Assembly: GCA_041671545.1 (NCBI GenBank)
Contig: JBAZBI010000003.1
Location: 269,974-333,973, forward strand
From: UBA1563 sp041671545
Lineage (GTDB): Bacteria > Bacteroidota > Ignavibacteria > Ignavibacteriales > Ignavibacteriaceae
Direction: 5' to 3'
DNA length: 64,000 bases
Shown piece by piece: positions 20,103 to 30,223 of this stretch. The first letter of the stretch is position 1; each line of letters begins with the position of its first letter. A program made the position numbers and the translations under genes. The notes below the pieces were generated by a model. It did no database searches. It saw only the letters and a program-made list of their open reading frames with translations, and had not been told where the DNA came from.

Positions 20103-22562
20103 ATGGAATCTCTCAAAAATAAAATTCCGGCAATTTATTTAAACCCGGCAAGCATAGCGGTATCGATTTTAATCTATCTCCTTTGGGGTAAACTTTTTTT
20201 TAATGTATTTAATGAAACGACTTTCTTTTTTGCGCTGGCTCCGATTATTTTTGCCGGATGGATCTCCGGTGAAAGAACCGGAGTTCTAACCGCATTTTTA
20301 CTTCTCATTCTTAATCATCTCTTTTTCCCCTTTCCGGTGGATGGAAACACCGGTAAATTCATCTCACTACTTCCTTTTAGTGTTGCAGCAATTGGGGCTG
20401 GATGGATTTCCGGGAAATTTGGAGAACGTTACAAACGAAGTCAAGCCGATTTGAATGAACTTAATAATGAACACGCCGATTTAAAAAATCAAATGTTTGA
20501 GCAGACTTTAAAAGAAGAAGAATTAAAAAGAAATTCGGAACGCGGCAACTTAATGATGGAAAATATCAGCGAAGTAATTTTTCAAATTGATTCCGATAAC
20601 GAACTTACTTATTTAAATCCTGCCTGGAAGAAGTTAACCGGCTTTTCTATACCAGAAAGTTTGGGAAATCCTCTTGGTAATTATTTTCATCCGGAGGAAA
20701 GTGAAAAAGTCAGGCAATTCTTTTCACATATAAAAAATAAAGATCAAAAAGAAACAAAACTGATTGTCCGCTTTTTAACACAACAAAATATTTACAAGTG
20801 GGTTGAGATCAACTGCAAAAAGATGCTTGATCCGCAAGAGAGAACTATCGGCGTTTTCGGAACATTGAAAGATTATTCCGAAATAAAACAGACCGAAGAA
20901 AATCTTAAATCCAACGCAAGATTCGAAAAACTCATCGCAACCATTTCAACAGCATTTATAAACATTCCTCTTTCAAAAATTGACCAGGGAATAACCGCTG
21001 CATTAAAAGTTATCGGAATGTTTTTTAACGTTGATAGAAGTTATCTTTTTTTATGTTCGGAAACGGAACACACCTATGTTAAAACGCATGAGTGGATCGG
21101 GAATGGTGTAAACCGTTCAATAATCAAATCTCAAAAGATGGGCTCACAATCATTAAGTTATTTTGAAGAAAAACTCACCTCGTTTGAAACCATTTATATT
21201 CATGATGTCGCCCAACTATCGGCTGAAACAGCGTTATTAAAAAAAATTCTTCAACGGTCTCAGATCAAATCAATCGTAATTCTCCCTTTGATCTATTCAA
21301 ATGAACTTATCGGTTTTCTTGGTTTCGATGCAATTCAAAACACAAGAGAATTCTCAAAAGAAAGCTTGCAGTTATTAAAAGTGATCGCCGATATTTTTGC
21401 CAATGCTTATCAAAACAAAAAACGTGAAGAAAAAATTGTTTCGCTCAATCAAGAACTTGAAAGCCGCGTTACACAACGTACTATTCAACTCGAAAGAGCA
21501 AACGAAGAATTAACGAGCGAGATCATTGAAAAAACAAAAGTTCAATCAGCGCTGGAAGAAAGCGAAATACGGTACCGAACTTTGTTTGAAAGCAATCCTT
21601 ATCCAATGTGGGTTTACGACTGCGAGACTTTCCACTTTTTAACGGTCAATGATATGGCGATTAAAAATTATGGTTATTCACTCGATGAATTTTTAAATAA
21701 GACGATCCAAGAAATTCATCCGGAAGAGGAAATTCCCTCTACATTGGAATATTTATCTACGCCGCTTCCAACCATTCACCGTGCGGGCACCTGGCGGCAT
21801 GTTAAAAAAGACGGAACCGTGATCGATGTGGAGATAATTTCTCATTCGATAACTTTTGGAGAAAAAGAAGCGCGCCTTGTTCTTGCTCTTGATGTTACGG
21901 AAAGAACCAAAGCTGAGAAACAACTTCAAGATTCTCTTGCCGAAAAAGAGATTATGATCAAAGAAATCCATCACCGGGTAAAAAATAATCTTCAAATAAT
22001 TTCCAGTTTGCTCACTTTGCAAGCCGAATATATTAAAGATGAATCGGCAAGAGGATATTTTAACGATAGTCAGAACCGTGTTAAATCAATGGCAATCATC
22101 CATGAAAAACTTTATCAGACACGTGACTTTGCCAAAATTGATATAAAAGATTACGTAAGTAATTTAACACTCTCACTTTTTAAAGCGTATAACATCAACA
22201 CCAATTTGGTAGATATTGATGTTGATATTAGTAACATTTCACTTGATGTTGACACAGCCATACCGTGCGGATTAATTATCAACGAGTTGGTTTCCAATTC
22301 ATTAAAATATGCTTTCTCCGACGGACGCAAGGGGAAAATGGTGATAAAACTTCTTCCCGTTGGAGAGGATAAACTACAATTGACAGTTAGCGATAATGGA
22401 CTTGGACTCCCTGTAGATTTAGAGACAAAGGAAGCGAAGTCGCTCGGTTTAACGCTTGTACATATTTTAGCAAAACAGCTAAATGGTAACGTCGAGGTAA
22501 TAAGTAAAGACGGGGCAACTTTTATTGTTACTTTTCTAAAACCTTTCATGGCAAAAAACTGA
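20103..22562 (+). CDS. Membrane PAS-GAF-PAS sensor kinase of the HisKA_2 family
   Basis: The start at 20103 (MESLKNK) lies five bases after the previous stop. An earlier in-frame codon at 20016 would overlap the giant kinase and is rejected. The 819-residue protein has three or four membrane helices near the N-terminus (about 12-110), a coiled coil, PAS (about 150-270), GAF (about 290-445), another coiled coil, PAS (about 485-605), and a HisKA_2 box EIHHRVKNNLQ (H623/H624) with a HATPase domain to the end. Kinases of this class often signal to receivers of the PdtaR type. The next gene begins with a receiver of similar sequence, so it is a plausible partner. Confidence 0.9.
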   Translation: MESLKNKIPAIYLNPASIAVSILIYLLWGKLFFNVFNETTFFFALAPIIFAGWISGERTGVLTAFLLLILNHLFFPFPVDGNTGKFISLLPFSVAAIGAGWISGKFGERYKRSQADLNELNNEHADLKNQMFEQTLKEEELKRNSERGNLMMENISEVIFQIDSDNELTYLNPAWKKLTGFSIPESLGNPLGNYFHPEESEKVRQFFSHIKNKDQKETKLIVRFLTQQNIYKWVEINCKKMLDPQERTIGVFGTLKDYSEIKQTEENLKSNARFEKLIATISTAFINIPLSKIDQGITAALKVIGMFFNVDRSYLFLCSETEHTYVKTHEWIGNGVNRSIIKSQKMGSQSLSYFEEKLTSFETIYIHDVAQLSAETALLKKILQRSQIKSIVILPLIYSNELIGFLGFDAIQNTREFSKESLQLLKVIADIFANAYQNKKREEKIVSLNQELESRVTQRTIQLERANEELTSEIIEKTKVQSALEESEIRYRTLFESNPYPMWVYDCETFHFLTVNDMAIKNYGYSLDEFLNKTIQEIHPEEEIPSTLEYLSTPLPTIHRAGTWRHVKKDGTVIDVEIISHSITFGEKEARLVLALDVTERTKAEKQLQDSLAEKEIMIKEIHHRVKNNLQIISSLLTLQAEYIKDESARGYFNDSQNRVKSMAIIHEKLYQTRDFAKIDIKDYVSNLTLSLFKAYNINTNLVDIDVDISNISLDVDTAIPCGLIINELVSNSLKYAFSDGRKGKMVIKLLPVGEDKLQLTVSDNGLGLPVDLETKEAKSLGLTLVHILAKQLNGNVEVISKDGATFIVTFLKPFMAKN

Positions 22563-22941
22563 CTTTAAGAAAATTCTCTATAACTTATAGGCAAAAGCAG
22601 TATCATACTGTGTTTTAGTTAAAATGATATTTTATGCCCATAAATTGTTAAATTATTGATGTTGTTTTAAAATTCTTCGTCAAAAACGACTGAATTGAAA
22701 ACCAACTTGACTATAAATTTTGTTCACACAAAGCAACAAATGGATGCAACCGTTTAAATATCTCTGATATTTTAGAATTCCGGTTGCCCCAAATTAGAGA
22801 ATATAATCCTACCGGATGCATCATAAGTGCTCACACATCTTGTGGTATCCGGTTTAATTAACTGCTTTTGCATAGCTGGCGAAACAGAAAATTCGACCGG
22901 CACGAATTGTACATAAAAATTAATTGAGGGGGTAGGAGCTA
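22563..22941. other. Intergenic region upstream of the receiver-kinase pair
   Basis: This 379-base AT-rich gap is the longest break between kinase genes after the one at 11627-12216. It suggests that the two receiver-kinases at 22942 and 25521 form their own transcription unit. No open frame, strong hairpin or known motif is seen apart from the GGAG ribosome-binding site at 22935-22938. Confidence 0.4.
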
Positions 22942-25476
22942 TTGTTGGAAAAGAAAAACATTCTGATTGTTGAAGATGAAAGCATTATAGCGATTGATTT
23001 AAAAACCCGTTTAAAATCACTCGGTTATAACGTTGTTGATACGGTTTCCACTGCACAAGAAGCGCTTACTGCTGTGCATGAAAAAACACCTGATCTCATT
23101 CTTCTCGATATTATGTTAAAGGATAATGATGATGGTATTGACACTGCAAAACAGATCCGAAAAGAATTCCATACTCCGGTAATTTTTATCAGCGCGTATG
23201 CCGACAAAAAAACTCTCGAACGTGCAAAACTTGCCGAACCTTACGGTTACATCTTAAAACCTTTTGAAGAAAAAGAACTTCACTCGACTATTGAAGTAGC
23301 GCTGCACAAACATTCAATCGAAAAAAAACTGAAAGAAAACGAACGCTGGCTATTTACTACGTTACGAAGCATCGGTGATGCGGTTATTACCACAGATGTA
23401 AAAGGTAAAATTACCTTTGCGAACAAAATTGCCGAAGAACTTTCCGGCTGGACAGAAAATGAACTTGTGGGGAAAGATATTTCCAAGGCGCTGCGTCTTA
23501 TTAATGAAGATACTCGCGAAGAGATGGCAAATCCGGTTTTACATGTACTCTCTACCAAATCTCCTTATAATCTAACTTCAAAGGTTTCGCTATTAACGCA
23601 ATCGGGAAAAGAAATCCCCATAGATGATAGTGCTTCCCCCATTATTGATGATAAGGGGAAAATTACCGGTGTCGTTCTTGTTTTTCGTAACGTGACAAAA
23701 CAAAGAAAAGCTGAACGCGAACTAAGCGAAGTGCAAAATCAACTTGAAGAATTAGTTGAAAAAAGAACGAGAGAATTAACTGAAGTAAATCTTCAACTTG
23801 AAAAAGAAATTGCTGAACATTTACAGACCGAAGAAGCTCTAAAAATTAGCGCTGAAAGATTTCGGAATATTTTTGAAGAATCTCCAATAGGAATTATCTT
23901 TTTTGGACCTGACGGCTCATTTGTCCATATGAACAAAGCTTCTTTCAAAATCTTCGGTCTTTCAACCGTATTGGAACTTGATGGTTATAACCTGTTGAAC
24001 AATTCATTTCTCTCTGCCACCGATCGGGAAAAATTGTTAAGAAAAGAATCGATAAGAATTGAGCAGCTTTTTGATTTTGACTTTTTCAAAAGAGATAAAT
24101 TGTACCGGGTAACTAAGACCGGGGAAGTATATGCGGACTTACTAATTTCTCCACTCATTGCTGAAGAAACTTCAAACGTAGTAGGATACCTTGTTCACAT
24201 TCAAGATATTTCTGAAAGAAAAAAATATGAAACCGCTTTGAATCTTCATCAAGAAAAACTTGAAGAACTCATTCTTGAAAGAACAAGCGAACTTGGGGAT
24301 ACGAATCGCCACTTAGAGATTGAAATAAGTGAAAGGAAAAGAAGTGAACATTCCCTGCGCGATAGCGAAAGAAAACTTTCTACTTTGATAAATAATCTTT
24401 CCGGAATTGCCTATCGTTGTAGGCACGATGAAGAGAGAACAATGAGTTATTTAAGCGACGGCTGTATGGCGCTTACCGGTTACCAAATAAATAGCCTGAT
24501 CTCCAACAAACAAATTTCGTTCAATTCCTTAATTCACCCTGACGATAAGGAAAAAGTGATTTCTAAAATCAAGGATTGTGTTGCAAAGAATCAACCGTAC
24601 CAGAGTGAATATAGACTGCTGACAAAAAGCGGCGAAGAAAAATGGGTGCTTGATAAAGGTTTCTGTGTAACCGCAAACGATTCGACCGAGAATTATCTCG
24701 AAGGTTTTATCATCGATATTACCCAGAGAATTTGGGCAGAAGAAGCTATTAAAAAATATTCCGAAGAATTGAAAGAGTTGAATAATAGTAAAGATAAATT
24801 CTTCTCCATTATTGCTCACGATCTTAAGAGTCCGTTCCAGGGTTTGCTTGGCTGTTCCAACTTCCTCTTAAATGAATTTGAGCTTCTTGACAACAATGAC
24901 AAATTAAAACTTGCGCAAGATATTAACGGAGCTTCAAATAATCTTTATAAGTTAATTGAAAACTTGCTCCACTGGTCGAGAATGCAGAGGAGCAATATCG
25001 AATTTCAACCGGAGCGCATTAACCTTTTTGATGAAGTGAATTATGTTTTCAAAATCTTGGAACGATCCGCAAGCAATAAAAATGTTCAACTCATTAATCA
25101 GACAAATAAAAGTTTTCATATCAATGCAGATTTGAACATGTTAAACTCAGTGTTTCAAAATCTCATTTCTAATGCTATTAAATTTACTCCCGAAGGTGGA
25201 ACAATTGAAGTTTCATCAACACTCACTGAAAAATTTATCGAAGTCTCCATTACAGACTCGGGCATCGGAATAAAACCGGGAGACCTTTCTAAACTTTTCC
25301 GAATAGACTCTCATTTTTCAACTAAAGGAACAAACAACGAAGAAGGTACCGGACTCGGCTTAATTTTGTGCAAAGAGATGATCGAAAAACATCGATGTAC
25401 TATTTGGGCTGAAAGCGAATACGGAAAAGGAACAACCTTTAAATTCACTATTCCGAAGTTTCCCGAGCCTAAATAA
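22942..25476 (+). CDS. Receiver-PAS-PAS-PAS histidine kinase
   Basis: An 844-residue soluble protein. The N-terminal receiver (about 1-120) has phospho-acceptor D56 (LLDIMLKD) and a YILKPF lysine motif. PAS domains lie at about 135-255, 300-425 and 480-600, separated by coiled coils. HisKA H626 (IIAHDLKSPFQG) and a HATPase domain (NLISNAIKFTPEG, DSGIGI, GTGLGL) complete it. Two TTG codons at 22942 and 22945 could start it; GGAG at 22935-22938 is better spaced from the second. Having the receiver in front of the kinase suggests that it takes phosphate from another kinase, such as the HisKA_2 protein just upstream, and uses it to tune its own activity. Confidence 0.9.
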   Translation: MLEKKNILIVEDESIIAIDLKTRLKSLGYNVVDTVSTAQEALTAVHEKTPDLILLDIMLKDNDDGIDTAKQIRKEFHTPVIFISAYADKKTLERAKLAEPYGYILKPFEEKELHSTIEVALHKHSIEKKLKENERWLFTTLRSIGDAVITTDVKGKITFANKIAEELSGWTENELVGKDISKALRLINEDTREEMANPVLHVLSTKSPYNLTSKVSLLTQSGKEIPIDDSASPIIDDKGKITGVVLVFRNVTKQRKAERELSEVQNQLEELVEKRTRELTEVNLQLEKEIAEHLQTEEALKISAERFRNIFEESPIGIIFFGPDGSFVHMNKASFKIFGLSTVLELDGYNLLNNSFLSATDREKLLRKESIRIEQLFDFDFFKRDKLYRVTKTGEVYADLLISPLIAEETSNVVGYLVHIQDISERKKYETALNLHQEKLEELILERTSELGDTNRHLEIEISERKRSEHSLRDSERKLSTLINNLSGIAYRCRHDEERTMSYLSDGCMALTGYQINSLISNKQISFNSLIHPDDKEKVISKIKDCVAKNQPYQSEYRLLTKSGEEKWVLDKGFCVTANDSTENYLEGFIIDITQRIWAEEAIKKYSEELKELNNSKDKFFSIIAHDLKSPFQGLLGCSNFLLNEFELLDNNDKLKLAQDINGASNNLYKLIENLLHWSRMQRSNIEFQPERINLFDEVNYVFKILERSASNKNVQLINQTNKSFHINADLNMLNSVFQNLISNAIKFTPEGGTIEVSSTLTEKFIEVSITDSGIGIKPGDLSKLFRIDSHFSTKGTNNEEGTGLGLILCKEMIEKHRCTIWAESEYGKGTTFKFTIPKFPEPK

Positions 25477-25520
25477 CAGAGTTGAAACTCTAATTCAATC
25501 AGAGAAAACCCATTCATAAA

Positions 25521-27038
25521 ATGAAATCAATTCTTTCCCCAAGACCGAAAATTCTTGTTGTTGAAGATGAAAGCATTGTCGCTCTTCATATCCGCAACAG
25601 TTTAAAACATTTAGGGTACGATATTTTTGACATCGTCTCCAGCGGTGAGGAAGCGTTAAAAGTTACCGAACATGCGCAACCCGATTTAACCTTAATGGAT
25701 ATCCAGTTAAACGGAAACATGGATGGAGTAGAGACCGCAGAAATTCTTTTTAAGAGACATCAAATCCCCGTAATCTACCTGACTGCTTTTGCTGATGGAC
25801 CCACGATTGACCGGGCAAAAACAAGCGAACCATTTGGTTACTTGATAAAACCTTTTGAAGATAAGGATCTTCGCGGCGCACTTGAGATGGCTCTCTATAA
25901 AATTAAAATTGAAAACAAATTGCGTGAAAGCGAAGAACGGTATCACTCGCTTTTTTATCAATCCCTTTCACTCGTTTTTATTCACGATCTTCAGGGCAAC
26001 TTTACCGATGTAAATCAAACTTTTGTTGACTTATTCGGGTACCGGCGCAATGAGATTCTAAGCATGAATCTCTCTGACATTTTTCCTAAAGATCAACTTG
26101 ACGATTATTTTAAAATGATCGAACTCTTAAAAAATAAAACTCAACCGGATCATGTTCATGAATTGTGCGGAAAGAAAAAAAACGGAGACAAGGTTTTTAT
26201 CGAGTCGGTTTCATCCATTATTTCAAAGGGAGAAAACGTTGTTGCCGTGCAAGGAATTGCCCGCGATGTTACGGAAAGAAAAGAGTTTGAACGTAAATTG
26301 ATTAAAGCAAAAGAGGATGCTGAGAAATCGGACAAACTGAAAACCGAATTTCTTGCACAAATCTCTCACGAAATTAGAACTCCCGTTAATAACATTGTCA
26401 CCTTTACTTCTTTATTAAAAGAAGAAATTGAAGATAATCTTCCAACAGGACTAGAATCGGCTTTTAAAATTATCGATTCAAGCGCTCAAAGACTTATCCG
26501 TACGATCGACTTGATTCTTAACATTTCTCAAATTGCCTCCGGAAATTTTGAAACAAAATTTGAGGAGATCGACCTGAACAAAAATCTTCTTGATGATCTC
26601 ATGCTTGAATTCTACACAAAAGCAAAAAACAAAAAACTTGATTTAACCATAAAGAACACCGCTGACGATACTTTCATACGTGGAGATTACTACTCTGTTA
26701 AACAAATTTTTGCAAACCTTATTGACAACGCGATAAAATATACTCCCGCTGGAGAAGTGCAAATTCAACTTTATAAAAGTGATTTAAACAGAATTTGTGT
26801 TGATGTGATCGACTCCGGCATTGGAATTTCGGAAGAATATTTACCCTCAGTGTTTGAACCTTTTTCTCAAGAGGATACCGGTTACTCACGACAATTCGAA
26901 GGAAACGGATTAGGCTTGGCGCTCGTAAAAAAATATGTCGAATTGAACAAAGCATTGATCTCTGTTTCCAGCGAAAAAGGAAAAGGGAGTAAATTCACCG
27001 TTCAGTTTGATCCGGTGAAAAAGGATTCTTCACTTTAA
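25521..27038 (+). CDS. Receiver-PAS histidine kinase
   Basis: A 505-residue soluble protein with an N-terminal receiver (about 10-128, D60 in LMDIQLN, YLIKPFED), one PAS domain (about 140-260), HisKA with H283 (QISHEIRTPVNNI) and HATPase (NLIDNAIKYTPAG, DSGIGIS, GNGLGLAL). Its receiver closely resembles that of the preceding gene, as expected after duplication. The gap to that gene is 44 bases, so the two are probably co-transcribed. No output regulator follows: the array ends here at a convergent junction. No strong ribosome-binding site is visible before the ATG. Confidence 0.9.
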   Translation: MKSILSPRPKILVVEDESIVALHIRNSLKHLGYDIFDIVSSGEEALKVTEHAQPDLTLMDIQLNGNMDGVETAEILFKRHQIPVIYLTAFADGPTIDRAKTSEPFGYLIKPFEDKDLRGALEMALYKIKIENKLRESEERYHSLFYQSLSLVFIHDLQGNFTDVNQTFVDLFGYRRNEILSMNLSDIFPKDQLDDYFKMIELLKNKTQPDHVHELCGKKKNGDKVFIESVSSIISKGENVVAVQGIARDVTERKEFERKLIKAKEDAEKSDKLKTEFLAQISHEIRTPVNNIVTFTSLLKEEIEDNLPTGLESAFKIIDSSAQRLIRTIDLILNISQIASGNFETKFEEIDLNKNLLDDLMLEFYTKAKNKKLDLTIKNTADDTFIRGDYYSVKQIFANLIDNAIKYTPAGEVQIQLYKSDLNRICVDVIDSGIGISEEYLPSVFEPFSQEDTGYSRQFEGNGLGLALVKKYVELNKALISVSSEKGKGSKFTVQFDPVKKDSSL

Positions 27039-27079
27039 GCAAAAATAATATCAGTTCATTGGGACAGAAATCAGAATTA

Positions 27080-27117
27080 AGAATACAGAATATCAGTAAT
27101 TCCGAATTCTGTATTCT
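27080..27117. terminator. Hairpin between convergent genes
   Basis: AGAATACAGAAT (27080-27091) pairs perfectly with ATTCTGTATTCT (27106-27117) around a 14-base loop, and partial pairing continues outside. It lies between the ends of the last kinase gene and the convergent carboxypeptidase gene, where a bidirectional terminator is expected. The stem is AT-rich and no long T-run follows, so termination is inferred from position. Confidence 0.45.
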
Positions 27118-27147
27118 CAATTCATCATTCTACTTTTTCAAAATAAG

Positions 27148-29595
27148 CTAACGCAATAAAACCATTTTTTTAGTCTCAATCATATTTGATGTTTTCAGCT
27201 GATAGAAATAAACGCCGGAGGTATATCCACCTTTGGCGGAAATCCCGCTGGACAAGGAGTTTATCGCATCGAAAGTAACTGAATGGTTTCCGGCTGCTTG
27301 CTCTTCATTCACTAACGTAGCAATTTCTTTACCAAGTATATCGTAAATTTTTAAGGTTACGTGGCTGCCAATCGCCAATTGCCAATTGATGACCGTTTCC
27401 GGATTAAAGGGATTGGGATAATTCTGAGACAATGAAAAAGCAAACGGAGCAGAAGATTCTTTTCCATCAACCTCTGTTAAAGCATCATAAGTAACAATGC
27501 TGATGTCATCCAAATACCAACCATCTTTCTGCACATATTCATCTGAAAGAACACTGAACCGGATTTTAATTTGTTTTCCGCCAAATGCTTTTAAATCGAT
27601 TTCTTCTTTCACCCAATTTTGTTGAGTTCCATCATATAACGGAGAATTGGTTGGAAACTGCCTCCCCTGACCGGCGGCAGCGTTTGAATATTTACCGCCT
27701 ACCAACACCCATGTTTTTCCAAGGTCGGAAGAAATTTCAACTTTCCCACAATCCCAATCGTTTTCAAAATCAAATTTTGTCCAAAAAGCTAACATGGGAT
27801 TGGCAACACCTGAAAGATTGATCGAATCCTTTAACGTCATTACGACGGTAGCATTATTTTCATACAAACCGTTCGGACTATCGGTAAACGAATTCGGTTT
27901 GGATTTAAAAGAAGAAGGCGTCACATCCCATTTTTGAGTTACGTTGGAAGTGATGTTCCATTTAGTTGATGGTATGAGAGAACTATCTTTAAAAACAATA
28001 TTCGCCGTTCCAACCATAAATGAGATCGTATCAACTGCCATCGGAATATTCTCTAAAGTTGTTGCGAGAGCAATTTTAATAGTCTCTCCATTCTTCAAAG
28101 TTGGACTAAGAACTAACACTGAATTAACGTCAAAACTTTCTCTTGATTTTAAAGCAGCAATAGTTGGGAGTTCTGTAACAGCTCCAACTCTAGAAGGATC
28201 AGAACTAATGGTTAATTTTATATTCGAAGCCTCTCCTAATCCTTTATTCCTCAACACAGCTGTTAAATTAATGCTGTCTCCCGGCATAAACACTTCTCTA
28301 TCAAAAGAATAATTTGCAAGCGAAACATATCCGCCTCCGACCCAGGCAAAGTACAAATTCGGAAAAAGATTTTCTTCTGCAAGTGGAAAAATTCTTCCTT
28401 CCGAAGGCCAGAAACCATCTGTACCATTTCCAACTTCGGGAGTCATGGCAAATATTTTACCAATTGACGCAGTGTCGCCGTCATACATATAATCGTCACT
28501 GTTTCCGCGTGTAGAATAGCCAACCGTATTCTGATCTGTTCCGGTTGTATAATGATTTAGTTTTGTCATGTCGGTCGCAAATTCCCTGAAGATAAGTGAA
28601 TCGGGAGTTTCTTTTTCCAAAGCTCCGTAAGGATAAATTAAAAGATTACTATACGTATGATAGTTCAGAGCATTTTTAATTTTTCTCCCTATCATAAAAT
28701 TTGCAATGTTTTCTGTCTCCGGTTCTGAAAATGGTGAAACACCTCTATACGTTTCATCTGCAGGATCTAAACTCGAACCACCGTTTGGAGCATTCCAATA
28801 ATATGAAGGTCCGAAATTCCGATTCAGATCAATTCCAAAAGTCCCGTTACTATTATCTTTTCTGTTCTTGCGCCACATCCCGCCCCCTTTGGGATTTATT
28901 GTCTGATTATAGACATAACCATCGGGATTTATAATTGGAATAAAATATAATTCACGGTTATCCATCAGATAAGTTGCTTCCGGATCAGTACCATAATTCT
29001 CCAACAGATAAAACATAAAGTAAAGCATCTGCATCATGCTTTCCGGTTCCCGCGCGTGAATTAACGCGGTATAAAGAACTTCAGGCTCGTCTTCATCAAC
29101 ATCCGGGTTATCTGAAATTTTAACAGAATAAACGGAACGCCCTTCTATTGTTTTTCCAATTTCACTTTTTGTCGTAATTAAATTTGGATAGAGTAATTTC
29201 ATTGTATCAAGCTTTCGCACAACTTCGTCATGAGTGTAATAACCACCCATCGAACCGAAACCGAAATTAGCTACACCAAATTGCTTTGTGCTATTTTCAA
29301 CGGCGGCTTTTTTCTCAAGTGAAGTAAGTTTTGTCCGCTTGTTATAATAGGCTTGCCAATCATCGATCAAGACTTCATACCGATAGTTAAGCATCGTAAG
29401 CCGATTAAATTCAGTTTCATTTAAAAAGGTAAGGATCGCTTTATCTTTTGTTTGATACGAATGATCAACACTGATGTTGAATGATTCCAATTTACGAATA
29501 TCTTCTTTATCATCGATATAGATTTTTACCTGTCTGTATGTTTGTCCAAATGATGTAATTGCGAGAAAGAAAACGAGAATTAAAACTTTTTTCAT
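27148..29595 (-). CDS. Secreted M14-family zinc carboxypeptidase with type IX sorting domain
   Basis: An 815-residue protein with a signal peptide ending near SFGQ (residue 18), a propeptide-like region, and an M14 peptidase domain at about 115-425. Zinc ligands are H180 and E183 (IHAREPE) and H313 (NYHTYSN); N258/R259 (DLNRNFG) and the catalytic glutamate E387 (MTPEVGN) are also present. It should cleave C-terminal residues from peptides outside the cell. Beta-sandwich regions follow. The C-terminal 90 residues start at QNYPNPFNPETVI and end KKMVLLR, the type IX secretion signal, so the enzyme is probably released or anchored at the cell surface. It probably has its own promoter in the 50 bases downstream of the Nudix gene. 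Confidence 0.94.
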   Translation of the reverse strand: MKKVLILVFFLAITSFGQTYRQVKIYIDDKEDIRKLESFNISVDHSYQTKDKAILTFLNETEFNRLTMLNYRYEVLIDDWQAYYNKRTKLTSLEKKAAVENSTKQFGVANFGFGSMGGYYTHDEVVRKLDTMKLLYPNLITTKSEIGKTIEGRSVYSVKISDNPDVDEDEPEVLYTALIHAREPESMMQMLYFMFYLLENYGTDPEATYLMDNRELYFIPIINPDGYVYNQTINPKGGGMWRKNRKDNSNGTFGIDLNRNFGPSYYWNAPNGGSSLDPADETYRGVSPFSEPETENIANFMIGRKIKNALNYHTYSNLLIYPYGALEKETPDSLIFREFATDMTKLNHYTTGTDQNTVGYSTRGNSDDYMYDGDTASIGKIFAMTPEVGNGTDGFWPSEGRIFPLAEENLFPNLYFAWVGGGYVSLANYSFDREVFMPGDSINLTAVLRNKGLGEASNIKLTISSDPSRVGAVTELPTIAALKSRESFDVNSVLVLSPTLKNGETIKIALATTLENIPMAVDTISFMVGTANIVFKDSSLIPSTKWNITSNVTQKWDVTPSSFKSKPNSFTDSPNGLYENNATVVMTLKDSINLSGVANPMLAFWTKFDFENDWDCGKVEISSDLGKTWVLVGGKYSNAAAGQGRQFPTNSPLYDGTQQNWVKEEIDLKAFGGKQIKIRFSVLSDEYVQKDGWYLDDISIVTYDALTEVDGKESSAPFAFSLSQNYPNPFNPETVINWQLAIGSHVTLKIYDILGKEIATLVNEEQAAGNHSVTFDAINSLSSGISAKGGYTSGVYFYQLKTSNMIETKKMVLLR

Positions 29596-29646
29596 GAGAT
29601 TGCTTTTCCTAAAAAGTAAAGAGTTATTGCTAAGTTAGATATTGGT

Positions 29647-30111
29647 TCAATAAAAAGAAACGTCATACCGCACAAGCTTCTTATTTTCATAAAAGAACTT
29701 TGCGCTGAAGAATTTATCATCTGTAAGCCATTCCATAAATATCTGATCGCCGTCCCACAAATTAAGATCATATAAATTTTCATCCGGGATCCACTCAAGT
29801 TTTCCTTCGTCTGAATCAATAAGTTCACCGGAAAATTTATCAGCTACAAAAACGAAAACATACCAGTCGTGCACACCGTCAAATAACGGGAACGTGATAA
29901 ACCCTTTTAATTTAGGGTCCACTATTGTTAATCCGGATTCTTCTTTTATTTCTCTAATAACGCACTCTTCGGGGGTTTCACTTCTTTCAAATTTTCCACC
30001 AAGTCCGTTCCATTTTCCTTCGTGTACATCATTTTGTTTCTTAATCCGGTGCAACATAAGCGTGGTATTTGCCTCCCGGTTTTTCACATAACATAAAGTG
30101 GCTAATTTCAT
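29647..30111 (-). CDS. Nudix hydrolase, MutT/MTH1-like
   Basis: A 154-residue protein with a complete Nudix box beginning GGKFERSETPEE and ending REIKEESGLTI, matching G-x5-E-x7-REUxEExGU. The upstream GKWNGLGGK and the C-terminal region resemble 8-oxo-dGTP and 2-OH-dATP diphosphatases of the MTH1 type, which cleanse oxidised nucleotides. It would hydrolyse a nucleoside triphosphate to the monophosphate and diphosphate using Mg2+ bound by the box. The exact substrate cannot be read from sequence. It is divergent from the phosphoglucose isomerase gene, with 112 bases between them. Confidence 0.9.
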   Translation of the reverse strand: MKLATLCYVKNREANTTLMLHRIKKQNDVHEGKWNGLGGKFERSETPEECVIREIKEESGLTIVDPKLKGFITFPLFDGVHDWYVFVFVADKFSGELIDSDEGKLEWIPDENLYDLNLWDGDQIFMEWLTDDKFFSAKFFYENKKLVRYDVSFY

Positions 30112-30223
30112 CGATAATTACTCTTCTTTTAATAACAAAAATTTATTACTGCTTCTAAAGTAACAAAAAAAAATTTTGTAAGTTTCAGATGGAAAAAATA
30201 TTCAAATAGTTTTTGAGGAACGA

